64,000 bases of DNA. It comes from [Zimmermannella] alba NBRC 15616. Its GTDB lineage: Bacteria > Actinomycetota > Actinomycetes > Actinomycetales > Microbacteriaceae. Of this stretch, positions 25,084 through 33,418 are shown piece by piece. A program made the position numbers and the translations under genes. The notes below the pieces were generated by a model. It was not told the DNA's origin. It was given only the letters and a program-made list of their open reading frames with translations, and did not search any database. Position 1 is the first letter of the stretch; every line of letters begins with the position of its first letter. Location of the stretch: positions 62,001-126,000 of the forward strand of contig NZ_BCSO01000002.1 in assembly GCF_001570905.1 (NCBI RefSeq). Direction: 5' to 3'.

Positions 25084-27768
25084 ATGCTTCGCCGGATCCT
25101 GTCACTGCTCACCATCGCCGCGCTCGCGGCGGGTGGTTTCATCGCTCTGCAATCAACGAGCCTGCTCGGGCTCAACAAGGCCGAGGCTGCGGATGCCTCC
25201 GCCTTCCGCCCCGGCAACCTCATCAGCGATGAGAACTTCTACAACGGCAACGCCATGGATCACCACCAGATCTACGCGTTCCTCTCGGAGTTCGTGGCCC
25301 CTGGCACCGGCAGCAGCAATGCCCTCGTGAACTACGTGCAGTCGACCCCGTCGATGCCGGCCAACGGCTACTGCGACGCCTACCAGGGTGTCCCGTGGGG
25401 TGAAAACGCCTCGCAGATCATCGACAAGGTCGGCAAGGCATGCCACATCTCGCAGAAGGCGCTCCTTGTGCTCCTCCAGAAGGAGCAGAGCCTCGTCTCG
25501 GACGCATGGCCGAGCAACCGCCAGCTCACGGCAGCAACGGGATTCGGGTGCCCGGACACTGCTCCGTGTGACTCCAGCTACGGCGGCTTCTTCTACCAGG
25601 TGTACAACGCTGGACGACAGATCCAGTACTACAAGGCGAACCCGTACGAGTTCAACCACATCCCGTTCCAGACGAACAACGTCCTCTACAACCCGGACTA
25701 CGGTTGCGGCTCCTCGCCGGTCTACATCGAGAACTACGCGACGGCTGCGCTCTACAACTACACGCCGTACCAGCCGAACCAGGCAGCGCTCAACAACCTC
25801 TACGGCGAGGGCGACGGCTGCTCTGCCTACGGCAACCGCAACTTCTGGCGCATGTACACCGACTGGTTCGGTGACCCGCACGGCGCCCCGGCCGAGCAAG
25901 AGCCGAACGCTGACCTCATCAAGGGTGACCAGAGCGACGACATCTTCCTCTACGCTGGCGGCACGCGCTACTACATCCCCGCGAACCTCGCGGGCGACCT
26001 CACGAAGCTCGGCAAGCCGCAGGTGCTGCCCCAGACCAAGGTGAACTCCCTCCCGTGGGGCTACTGGGTCTCAAACGTGGTGACGAACGACCGCCAGCAG
26101 CCGCGCTTCATCTCGAATAACGGCACGTGGGCGCTCGCGCACTGCCAGATGGCCGAGGACTACGGCACGCCGTGTAACAAGGCTGCCCACATGCAGGACT
26201 CGCAGCTCAACAAGCTCGACCAGAAGGGTATCCTCACCTCCTTCGTGAAGCAGCCCAACGGTCTCATCTACCTCGTTCAGTCGGGTACGAAGCGTGAGGT
26301 CCCGAGCCTCGATCAGCTCAAGGGCATGGGCTTCGACACGACCACGACGACGCTTCCGGATGGCACGCTCGACTACCTGCCCACCGGCGACCCGGTGGCT
26401 GGCTGGGGCGTCATCACGACCGACCTCAACCAGAAGGCAAACCGTGCCGTGCTCGACGGCTACCAGACGCACCCGCTCGGTGGCGGTGCCGCGAAGTTCA
26501 GCTACTTCGCCTCGACCGCGACCATGACGAGCGAGAGCCTCGGCAAGTTCGACCAGGGTGACACTGTCACTGGTCTCGTGAGCACGGGCGACAAGTCCTA
26601 CATCCTCACGGACAAGGGCCTTGCTGAGGTCGACCCGAAGGCCTACGGCGCGACGCCCGCGGCCAAGGTTCGCACCTCCTTCGTGAACAACCTCCCGAGC
26701 GCGAAGCCGATCACCGGCGCACACCTCATCAAGGGTGACGGTCGCACCGAGGTTGTCCTCGTCGACAACGGCACCCGCACGGTGTTCCCGAACGCAGAGA
26801 CGGCACAGCAGGAAGCCACCAAGCGCGGCATCTCGACCGCCATCACGGTCACGACAACGGCGCTCGTGGACTCCATCCCGACCGCAACCGCGAAGCCGAC
26901 CCCGACTGCAACGGCCACGCCGACCGCAACGCCGACACCGACCACGACGGCGATGCCCAGTGCGACCCCGACGGCAACGCCTTCGGCCACCCCGTCGGCG
27001 ACGGCCACGGCGAAACCGAGCGCGACCCCGGCTGCCACCGGCACGAGCACGGCCAAGCCGAGCGCACCTGCCTCGACCGCGCCGAGCGCACAGGCTGTTG
27101 AGCAGCTCGCCGAAGGTGAAGTCATCACGAATGAAGACGGCACCGGTACGTGGATCGTGGACGGTGACCGACTCCTCCAGATCGCAACCCCCGCGGTCGC
27201 CCAGGACCTCGGTCTCGAGTTGAGCGCCCCGCGCACCGTGAATGACGCGACCTTCGCCTCCTTCAAGGGACGCTTCGAGCCGCTTTATACCTCGGCAGTC
27301 CGCTGCGACGGCAAGACCTTCGTGGGCCTTGACGGCGAGCTCGTGCCCTTCGCGAACACGACGATCGAGCAGGCCTACAAGCTCAACCATGTCGACATCT
27401 CGAACGCGCTCTGCGACAAGCTCGTGATCTCGACTACGCGCTCGATTGACACGACCCGCGTCGAGAGCGCGAGCGGCAAGATCTACGAGGCAGTGAACGG
27501 CCAGCTCCGTGAACTCCTCAACGATGAACCGCTTGCAGCACACGAGGGTGACGCGAGCGCTGCGCCGACCGCGACGGCCACCGCAACGGCGGCAGCCACC
27601 GCAACCGCCACGCCGACTGCGAGCGCGACGCCGAGCCTTTCGGCAAGCCCTGCACCGACGGCTCCGGCAGAGCCTGCTCCGGCAGACCCGGCAACGCCGA
27701 AGGCGATCCGCCTCCCGGCCGCGATCACCTCGATCATGCCGAAGACCAGCACCACCACGACGAACTAG
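25084..27768 (+). CDS. Large secreted wall-associated repeat protein with lytic-transglycosylase-like N-terminal domain
   Basis: The 894-residue exported protein has a signal peptide at 1-36 (cleavage probably after KAEA). A Cys-containing globular domain (about 37-280) follows, with the pattern SQKALLVLLQKEQSLVSD and repeated aromatic Gly motifs reminiscent of transglycosylase or lysozyme-like folds. Next come several degenerate repeats of the form ...YLVQSGTKREVPS (about 280-600). Two Thr/Ala/Pro/Ser low-complexity linkers follow (about 600-672 and 824-872). There is no LPXTG sorting signal, membrane anchor or charged tail; it simply ends MPKTSTTTTN. It follows the exporter operon and has its own promoter region. 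Enzymatic activity is uncertain; a wall-binding or glycan-associated role is plausible. Confidence 0.8.
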   Translation: MLRRILSLLTIAALAAGGFIALQSTSLLGLNKAEAADASAFRPGNLISDENFYNGNAMDHHQIYAFLSEFVAPGTGSSNALVNYVQSTPSMPANGYCDAYQGVPWGENASQIIDKVGKACHISQKALLVLLQKEQSLVSDAWPSNRQLTAATGFGCPDTAPCDSSYGGFFYQVYNAGRQIQYYKANPYEFNHIPFQTNNVLYNPDYGCGSSPVYIENYATAALYNYTPYQPNQAALNNLYGEGDGCSAYGNRNFWRMYTDWFGDPHGAPAEQEPNADLIKGDQSDDIFLYAGGTRYYIPANLAGDLTKLGKPQVLPQTKVNSLPWGYWVSNVVTNDRQQPRFISNNGTWALAHCQMAEDYGTPCNKAAHMQDSQLNKLDQKGILTSFVKQPNGLIYLVQSGTKREVPSLDQLKGMGFDTTTTTLPDGTLDYLPTGDPVAGWGVITTDLNQKANRAVLDGYQTHPLGGGAAKFSYFASTATMTSESLGKFDQGDTVTGLVSTGDKSYILTDKGLAEVDPKAYGATPAAKVRTSFVNNLPSAKPITGAHLIKGDGRTEVVLVDNGTRTVFPNAETAQQEATKRGISTAITVTTTALVDSIPTATAKPTPTATATPTATPTPTTTAMPSATPTATPSATPSATATAKPSATPAATGTSTAKPSAPASTAPSAQAVEQLAEGEVITNEDGTGTWIVDGDRLLQIATPAVAQDLGLELSAPRTVNDATFASFKGRFEPLYTSAVRCDGKTFVGLDGELVPFANTTIEQAYKLNHVDISNALCDKLVISTTRSIDTTRVESASGKIYEAVNGQLRELLNDEPLAAHEGDASAAPTATATATAAATATATPTASATPSLSASPAPTAPAEPAPADPATPKAIRLPAAITSIMPKTSTTTTN

Positions 27769-27780
27769 TCGCGACGATTG

Positions 27781-27825
27781 CACGGTGTGAGGGCACTCCC
27801 AATGCGGAGGCGCCCTCACGCCGTG
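27781..27825 (+). terminator. Hairpin terminator after the secreted repeat protein
   Basis: Arms 27781-27794 and 27812-27825 pair over 14 positions with one G-U wobble, 12 bp after the stop codon. Confidence 0.7.
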
Positions 27826-27889
27826 TCTGCGGCCATCGATGCATCCGGCACTTCGTGGCGAGGCACGATGGTGGACACCGACACCTCGG

Positions 27890-27895
27890 TAGGAT
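27890..27895 (+). promoter_or_regulatory. -10 element TAGGAT, leaderless promoter of the 27902 gene
   Basis: TAGGAT is followed by six bases and the GTG start at 27902. No convincing -35 was seen. Confidence 0.45.
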
Positions 27896-27901
27896 GTCCG
27901 C

Positions 27902-28744
27902 GTGCTTCCCGTCTCCGTTCTCCTACCGGTGTACCACCGGGTACCCGCTGAACAGTTCGAGGCATCCCTGAACTCCGTCCTCGAACAGACGCAGCCTGTC
28001 GCTGAGCTCATCATCATTGCGGACGGGCCACTCACTGATGAGCTTGATGCCATCATCGAACGAGCCTGCAACGAGCACGACACCGTGCAGTGTCTGCGCT
28101 TGGCCGAGAACCGCGGCGTCGCCGTCGCAACCCAGGCTGGCCTTGAGCGTGCCACGCAGCCGTGGATCGCGCGCCAGGACGCCGACGATATTTCGCTGCC
28201 TGAGCGTTTCGAACGTATGATGGCGCTCCTCGAAATTCGCCCCGACCTGGGCGCCCTCGGCGCCGCCATGTACGAGTTCTCCGGCACCCCCGACAACATT
28301 GTCGGCACCCGCTCCATGCCGGAATCTGCCGAAGCCGTGAAGCGCTACGCGCGCTTCAACAACCCTGTGAACAACCCCACTTCGATCGTGCACCGAGAGC
28401 GCACCATCGCGGCCGGCGGCATCCAGCACCTGCACCTCATGGAGGACTACGACCTCATGGCCCGCCTTATCGCGGCAGGTCACCCGGTTGAAAACCTCGC
28501 CGAGCCGCTCGTGCTCTTCCGCGCCGACCCGGGCATGTTCACGCGCCGCCGCGACCGCCGCATCTTCGCTTCCGAGTGGGACATGCAGCGGCGTCTCAAG
28601 CGTTACGGCCTCATTTCCACGCCGCGGATGCTGTTCAATATGGCGGTTCGATCCGGCGTGCGGCTCATCCCCGCAAGCTGGTTCACCAAGCTCTACGCGC
28701 TCGTGTTTCGACGTGACCGCGCCGACGCAACAGAGAGGGCCTGA
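27902..28744 (+). CDS. Family 2 glycosyltransferase
   Basis: The 280-residue GT-A enzyme has VSVLLPVYHRVPAEQFEASLN at its N-terminus, the IIADGPLTDEL nucleotide site and ARQDADDISLPERF with the DxD metal motif near residues 97-100. HLMEDYDLMARL, the typical acceptor/base ED motif, lies near 180-191. The GTG start follows a TAGGAT hexamer by six bases, so the mRNA is probably leaderless. It heads a plus-strand operon: the stop overlaps the next ATG (TGATG), then a second GT2 gene and a DUF2304 gene follow. Likely acts on lipid-linked surface glycan. Sugar specificity is unknown. Confidence 0.88.
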   Translation: MLPVSVLLPVYHRVPAEQFEASLNSVLEQTQPVAELIIIADGPLTDELDAIIERACNEHDTVQCLRLAENRGVAVATQAGLERATQPWIARQDADDISLPERFERMMALLEIRPDLGALGAAMYEFSGTPDNIVGTRSMPESAEAVKRYARFNNPVNNPTSIVHRERTIAAGGIQHLHLMEDYDLMARLIAAGHPVENLAEPLVLFRADPGMFTRRRDRRIFASEWDMQRRLKRYGLISTPRMLFNMAVRSGVRLIPASWFTKLYALVFRRDRADATERA

Positions 28745-29472
28745 TGGCACACACCATCACAGACCACACCACGGACGAGATCGCTCACGGATGGAGTGAC
28801 GAACTCGCGCAGGCGAGCTGGCTCGTCGTCCCGCTCTACAACGAGGGCCAAGTCATTCGCGAGGTGATGACGGAAGCCCGTCGGACCTTCCCAAACATTG
28901 TGTGCGTGGATGACGGTTCGGTCGACGATTCGGCCGTCGAAGCCCGCGCCGCAGGCGTGCACGTCGTCAAGCACCCCGTGAACCTGGGCCAGGGTGCGGC
29001 GCTTCGCACCGGTCTCGACTACGCGATGAGCCAGCCGGGTTCAACGTACTTCGTCACCTTCGACTCCGACGGTCAACACCGCGTCGTGGATGCCCAGCGC
29101 ATGGTCGTGCGCCTCGCGACCGAGCCGCTCGACATTATCATCGGCTCGCGCTTCCTCGACGGGCGCACGAAGCCCGGCGCGCTCAAGAAGCTCGTGCTCA
29201 AGATGGCCGTCATGTTCCAGACGGTGACCTCGGGCGTGAAGCTCACGGACGCGCACAATGGCCTGCGTGCCCTCAACCGGACGGCCGGCCAGGCGCTCCC
29301 GATCATGCAGAACCGAATGGCGCACGCCTCCGAGATCGTGAACGACATTGGCGCGAAGAAGCTGCGCTACGCCGAAGAGCCCGTCTACATCGTCTACACG
29401 GATTACTCACGGGCGAAGGGTCAGTCGCTCTGGAACTCGGTCAACATTCTGCACGAGCTGCTGCTCAAGTAA
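28744..29472 (+). CDS. Family 2 glycosyltransferase, polyprenyl-phosphate glycosyltransferase-like
   Basis: The 242-residue enzyme resembles dolichol/undecaprenyl-phosphate mannose or glucose synthases: SWLVVPLYNEGQVIREVM, CVDDGSVDDSA, HPVNLGQGAALRTGLDYA, TFDSDGQH (DxD near residues 102-104) and IIGSRFLDGRTKPG. It lacks the extra C-terminal membrane segments of some relatives. It probably makes a polyprenyl-phosphate-sugar used outside the membrane, which would suit the nearby GT-C-like DUF2142 protein. The ATG overlaps the previous stop by one base. The next gene, 9 bp on, is DUF2304, a common partner of such enzymes. Confidence 0.88.
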   Translation: MAHTITDHTTDEIAHGWSDELAQASWLVVPLYNEGQVIREVMTEARRTFPNIVCVDDGSVDDSAVEARAAGVHVVKHPVNLGQGAALRTGLDYAMSQPGSTYFVTFDSDGQHRVVDAQRMVVRLATEPLDIIIGSRFLDGRTKPGALKKLVLKMAVMFQTVTSGVKLTDAHNGLRALNRTAGQALPIMQNRMAHASEIVNDIGAKKLRYAEEPVYIVYTDYSRAKGQSLWNSVNILHELLLK

Positions 29473-29481
29473 GGGACAGTC

Positions 29482-29883
29482 ATGGGAGAAGGACAGCTCA
29501 TCATCAAGATTGCCCTCATCGCGGTGCTCGCGATTGTGGGGCTCCTGCTCGTTGTGCCCGGGCGCGGTGCCCGAGGCCAGGCCATCCAGCGTCTCTCGCT
29601 GCTCTTGGCTCTGTTCCTCGGCGTTCTCGCGGTCATCTTCCCGGATGCGACCACGAGCGTTGCGAACTTCCTCGGCATTGGCCGCGGCGTTGACCTGCTC
29701 TTTTACGCGGCGATTGTTGCCGCGATCGGCTACGTCGTGACGACGACGCTGCGCCTTCGCAAGGCCGACCGCGACTTCACGATTCTCGCTCGCAAGGTCG
29801 CGCTCCTGGAAGCCAACCTTCGCGAGGGGCACGACACGCTGCCGGAGCCCCCGGCCAGTGAGCCGATCCGCCCGCAGCACTAG
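29482..29883 (+). CDS. DUF2304 membrane protein
   Basis: The 133-residue protein has three hydrophobic segments (about 6-26, 36-55 and 65-88) and a short polar tail with a coiled-coil-like stretch (DFTILARKVALLEANL). The pattern fits DUF2304, a small family that commonly follows polyprenyl-phosphate glycosyltransferase genes and may be a flippase or accessory subunit. AAGGGAC precedes the ATG. It is the last gene of its operon and is followed by a hairpin, then a convergent gene. The biochemical role is not established. Confidence 0.85.
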   Translation: MGEGQLIIKIALIAVLAIVGLLLVVPGRGARGQAIQRLSLLLALFLGVLAVIFPDATTSVANFLGIGRGVDLLFYAAIVAAIGYVVTTTLRLRKADRDFTILARKVALLEANLREGHDTLPEPPASEPIRPQH

Positions 29884-29895
29884 GCGCACAACCAG

Positions 29896-29928
29896 TTCGC
29901 CCCGCCGTCACTGAGAGGGCAGGGCGAA
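29896..29928. terminator. Bidirectional terminator-like hairpin between convergent genes
   Basis: Arms 29896-29906 and 29918-29928 pair over 11 positions with one C-A mismatch and an 11-nt loop. It lies between the DUF2304 stop and the end of the minus-strand DUF2142 gene. Confidence 0.55.
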
Positions 29929-29944
29929 TTCGTTGTTCGGGATG

Positions 29945-31747
29945 CTACTTGTCCGCGTCCACGTCGGCGCGTGCCGGTGCGACCGGCTCGAGCTCGGCTG
30001 CTTCGTCGGCGCTGGCTTCATCCGCAGCCGTGTTCTCGTCGCGGTCGGGCTCCGGCTCGACAGCCGTATCATCATCCGCGTGAGCCGGCGACGCAACCGG
30101 GACGGTGTCGGTGCCGCGCTCGACTGGCTCCACCTCGGACTCGACCACGATGGGCGCGATAACCGCGGTAGCGATCGGAACTGCTACGTGCGGCGCCCCA
30201 GAAGCCACACGCCACCGGGCGCGACGGTTGCGCGAGGTGCGCGAACTCAAGCGAGCAATGAGGAGTACCCAGGCGAGCGCGGCGAGGCTGAAGACCACCA
30301 CGAGGACCGGCCAACCGCCCGGCGTGGACGGTTCCCAGAGCGGCTCGCTGAGCATCTTCCGCCACTCCACCTTCGGCTCATCGAGGCCCGTGACGTAGCG
30401 GCGCAGGTTCCAGAGAATCGCGAATCCGTGCATGACCAGCAGGCCCGCGAGCAGCAGGAACATCGTCGTACGGCCGCGGTACAGGTGCACCAGTCCCGGA
30501 ATCGCGTCGTCGAGGGTCGCGCCTGCGCAGAGCGTGAGCGCAAACACGATCGCAAGTACGTAGCGGTCCTGCCAAATGTGCCCGTGCGTGTACCAGGACA
30601 TGCCCTGCAGAAGCGCAGGGACGGCGATGAGGGCCACGGTGAGCACGAGCGTGCGCACGCGTCCCCAACCGTCGCCGAGGAGCAGCGCCGCTGCGACGAC
30701 CGCGAAGAGCAAGCCACCCCAGATAAGGATGATCGTGTCGGGCAGGCGCGTGTCGAGCCAGCCGAAGGTGCCGACGTAGCCGGCCGCGTGCTCGAGCGTG
30801 CGCGAGAGCATGTACTCGATGCCCTCGCGCGGCGTCACGACGCCCGCACCCCAGCCGAGGGTTGAGGGGGCACCGCTGCCGCCGACACGCTGCATCCACA
30901 GGTACGCGCCACCGCCAACGCCGCCGAGCAGTACGACCGCACCCCAGAAGAGCTTCGAGCGGATGAGTTCACGCCAGAGCCGTCCATCAATGAGGAGGGC
31001 CGCGGCAATGATGACGAACCAGAGCGGGCCGACCGAACGCGAGTTTGCGAGCAGCGTGCCCGAGATAAGCACGCCAAGAATGAGGGCCGTTCGCGGCATC
31101 CGGCGCCCGCGGTCGAGCAGCGCGATGAGCGAGGCCGACATTGCGAATGCGGCGGCGAGCTCCATCGAGGAAATGTTGACGACGGCACCCATAAACAGCG
31201 ACATCGGGGTCAGTGTCACCGCAGCCGCGAGCATCGTCCACGAGCGGCGTCGGCGCGAGGCAAGGGCCGTGATACCCCAGGCGATGCCGAGTGAGTAGAG
31301 GAGTGCGCTGGCGAGGCGCATCCCGTGGATGACCTTCGCGCCATCCAGGAAGTAGCTCGGCCATCCGACGAGGAAGTAATAGACGGGGTTGTAGCTGCCT
31401 GCGCCCGAGAACACTTCGACCATCTCGCTCGGCTGGTTATCGATGGCGCCGAGGCAACTTCCCGGCATGCTCGGGTCGAAGCGGTAGCAGCTGACCATCG
31501 TTGTGAAGTCCTTGATGTAGCCGGGCACCTTGAAGGCGCGGTCGCCCGGCAGCGCCGGATCGATGCGTCCCGCGAGATCGCCATGGCTGACGCCGTAGGC
31601 CTTCACAATGTGGGCTGGCTCGTCGGGGCCAGCACCGAGCGGCGAAGCGAACACCCAACAGGTGAGGAGAGCGAAGACGATGACCCATGTGGCGAGGAAC
31701 ACCCGCCACACACGGAACTTGCGGGGCGTCGCAGGGGTCACACTCAC
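29945..31747 (-). CDS. DUF2142 multi-spanning membrane protein (GT-C-like)
   Basis: The 600-residue protein has about 11-12 hydrophobic segments and an acidic, Ala/Glu-rich C-terminal tail of about 75 residues. After the first transmembrane segment comes PDEPAH (41-46), a DUF2142 hallmark resembling the acidic loop motif of GT-C glycosyltransferases. Such proteins use polyprenyl-phosphate sugars on the outer face of the membrane, so this may use the product of the 28744 enzyme. The GTG start overlaps the stop of the O-antigen-ligase-like gene (GTGA), showing a two-gene minus-strand operon. Function is inferred from the family and context. Confidence 0.85.
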   Translation of the reverse strand: MSVTPATPRKFRVWRVFLATWVIVFALLTCWVFASPLGAGPDEPAHIVKAYGVSHGDLAGRIDPALPGDRAFKVPGYIKDFTTMVSCYRFDPSMPGSCLGAIDNQPSEMVEVFSGAGSYNPVYYFLVGWPSYFLDGAKVIHGMRLASALLYSLGIAWGITALASRRRRSWTMLAAAVTLTPMSLFMGAVVNISSMELAAAFAMSASLIALLDRGRRMPRTALILGVLISGTLLANSRSVGPLWFVIIAAALLIDGRLWRELIRSKLFWGAVVLLGGVGGGAYLWMQRVGGSGAPSTLGWGAGVVTPREGIEYMLSRTLEHAAGYVGTFGWLDTRLPDTIILIWGGLLFAVVAAALLLGDGWGRVRTLVLTVALIAVPALLQGMSWYTHGHIWQDRYVLAIVFALTLCAGATLDDAIPGLVHLYRGRTTMFLLLAGLLVMHGFAILWNLRRYVTGLDEPKVEWRKMLSEPLWEPSTPGGWPVLVVVFSLAALAWVLLIARLSSRTSRNRRARWRVASGAPHVAVPIATAVIAPIVVESEVEPVERGTDTVPVASPAHADDDTAVEPEPDRDENTAADEASADEAAELEPVAPARADVDADK

Positions 31748-33243
31748 GTATGCATCCTTCGAATTGCGGGGTCGAGTTCGGCGGTGTCGCTCAGACGGGG
31801 GCGCTGCACCTGTTCACGCTTGGGGTGCTGGATACGGCGGGGGAGCGCCGGGAGATCCTGCACGCGTAGCTTCGTGTAGAAGGCCAAGTAGCTCAGGAGC
31901 AGGAAATTGCCCTCCACGAGCAGACGAGATTCTGTCAGGGATTGCATGACGAGCGCCACCATGAGCAGGAATGCTGCCGTGGAGGTGTGCGGGATGGGGC
32001 GGGGCCCGGAGGCGTCACGCTGCGGCTTGTCAATCGAGAGCCACCAGCTCCGGATCGTCGTCGAGAGGACCGCGCCCGCGAAGAAAACCGCACCGATGAT
32101 GCCGGTCTGCATCCAGGCGTCGAGGTAGGCGTTGTGGGCCTGCAGGTAGCGAAGGCCATCGAGGATGACGAGCTGCTTAAAGGTGTCGACCCACGGCGCC
32201 CAGTAGCTGATCCAGCCGATGCCAATCCACGGCTGCAGGCTGCCCAGGCCCACAACCGCTTGCCACACGGTGCCGCGGCCCGACATGTCGCCGGATCGAT
32301 TCACGAGTCCGAAGATCTCATCGCGCCAGGTCACAAGGACGAACAGGCCAATCGCGCCGATGACGAATACCGCGAGATACATGAGCCAGCGCTGCGGCGA
32401 GGTGAGGCGGCGGGCACACCAGATGAGGGCGATGGCGAGTACGAGGACGGGGAGCGTCACGATCGGCGTCGCCGAGCGGGAGAGGAAGAGGGTGCCGAAG
32501 GCGATACTGCACCAGATCCAGCCAAAGCGCTTGCTCACACGGCCAGACGCCAGCTGCACGCCCGTCACGATGAGGGCGAGCAGGCACACGAACCCGAGCA
32601 GATTGCGGTTGCCGAGGATGCCCTGTATCGCGGCGCCCTGGAAGAGGTGGCCCTGACTCCAGTACACCGCCGGGTGGGCGGTCTCGGGCGTTGCACCGGC
32701 GACACCCGTGAAGAGCTCCAACTGGCCAGGGAAGTAGAGGTAGAGCGGCAGGATGCCTTGCGGTATGAAGAGCGCGACACCCAGCTCAAAGATGAGCGAC
32801 ATCGCGACGATCGCACGCATCGCACTGCCGAGGCTGTCGAGGAACAGCAGCTTCGTGCAGTTCACCGACAGCGCGAACGCGACGGTCACGGTCATGATCT
32901 GGATGACACTCGCCAGCAGTGTTTCGGGGCGGTACGCCGACCAGATCACACTCGCGAGACACCACAGCACGAAGAGCATGAGCGGCGAGGGCAGATGCGT
33001 GAGACGGGGGAGCGGCTTCTTCTTGATGATGAGCCACACGGCAACGCCAAAGAGAGCGAGCACGATAGCCGCGAAGCCATACCAGCTCAGCAGATTGCGC
33101 CAGAAGTCACCCGCGAAAGCAGTGAAGAGGACGACGGTCGCGTAGCTGCGCAGCCCAGGCCGGAACGGGGATCCCGGCTTGAACCCTGCGCGAGTGAGAG
33201 CGTTCGCCGATCGAGCTCCGGAAGGCAGGGCTGATTGCGTCAT
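31744..33243 (-). CDS. O-antigen ligase / polymerase-like membrane protein (Wzy_C family)
   Basis: The 499-residue protein has about 11 hydrophobic segments and the large periplasmic loop of the O-antigen ligase family. Landmarks are GNRNLLGFVCLLALIV, the SRSATPIVTLPVLVLAI stretch, GRGTVWQAVVGLGSLQPWIG and QAHNAYLDAWMQTGI, whose His is the conserved catalytic-type residue. Ligases transfer completed glycan from undecaprenyl diphosphate to an acceptor; a wall or lipid acceptor is likely here. The open frame runs 5' to 33426, but the ATG at 33243 begins the conserved part. It lacks a Shine-Dalgarno, with CACAAT seven bases upstream. The stop overlaps the DUF2142 start. It diverges from manA. 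Confidence 0.85.
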   Translation of the reverse strand: MTQSALPSGARSANALTRAGFKPGSPFRPGLRSYATVVLFTAFAGDFWRNLLSWYGFAAIVLALFGVAVWLIIKKKPLPRLTHLPSPLMLFVLWCLASVIWSAYRPETLLASVIQIMTVTVAFALSVNCTKLLFLDSLGSAMRAIVAMSLIFELGVALFIPQGILPLYLYFPGQLELFTGVAGATPETAHPAVYWSQGHLFQGAAIQGILGNRNLLGFVCLLALIVTGVQLASGRVSKRFGWIWCSIAFGTLFLSRSATPIVTLPVLVLAIALIWCARRLTSPQRWLMYLAVFVIGAIGLFVLVTWRDEIFGLVNRSGDMSGRGTVWQAVVGLGSLQPWIGIGWISYWAPWVDTFKQLVILDGLRYLQAHNAYLDAWMQTGIIGAVFFAGAVLSTTIRSWWLSIDKPQRDASGPRPIPHTSTAAFLLMVALVMQSLTESRLLVEGNFLLLSYLAFYTKLRVQDLPALPRRIQHPKREQVQRPRLSDTAELDPAIRRMHT

Positions 33244-33404
33244 GAACTCTATTGTGGCGCAGTTGACGTATCTGCGGGGTTCCCGCGGAAGAAAGCTGCC
33301 GCTCGGTATCCCCCGCTTGGCAGGCGCAGGCCGTCGCAGATCATCCCCTCGGGGTGGATTCGATGACTGTGCCTGTCGGCCTCGAACGCGACACCGAGAG
33401 CGGG

Positions 33405-33410
33405 TAGCCT
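33405..33410 (+). promoter_or_regulatory. -10 element TAGCCT, leaderless promoter of manA
   Basis: TAGCCT is followed by eight bases and the ATG at 33419; no Shine-Dalgarno is present. Confidence 0.4.
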
Positions 33411-33418
33411 CTGGGCTG

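Noticed and set aside
26880-27090. Short-period repeat that could look like a minisatellite or CRISPR-like array
   Set aside because: It is in-frame coding sequence for a Thr/Ala/Pro linker, with no constant repeat length or unique spacers.
27730-27768. Sortase-like motif near the end of the secreted protein
   Set aside because: MPKTS is followed only by TTTTN and the stop; there is no hydrophobic segment or charged tail, so it is not a sorting signal.
26071-28317. A 748-codon minus-strand open frame
   Set aside because: Antisense to the secreted repeat protein and a GT2 gene, with Arg/Gly runs produced by the reverse of the Thr/Ala/Pro linkers.
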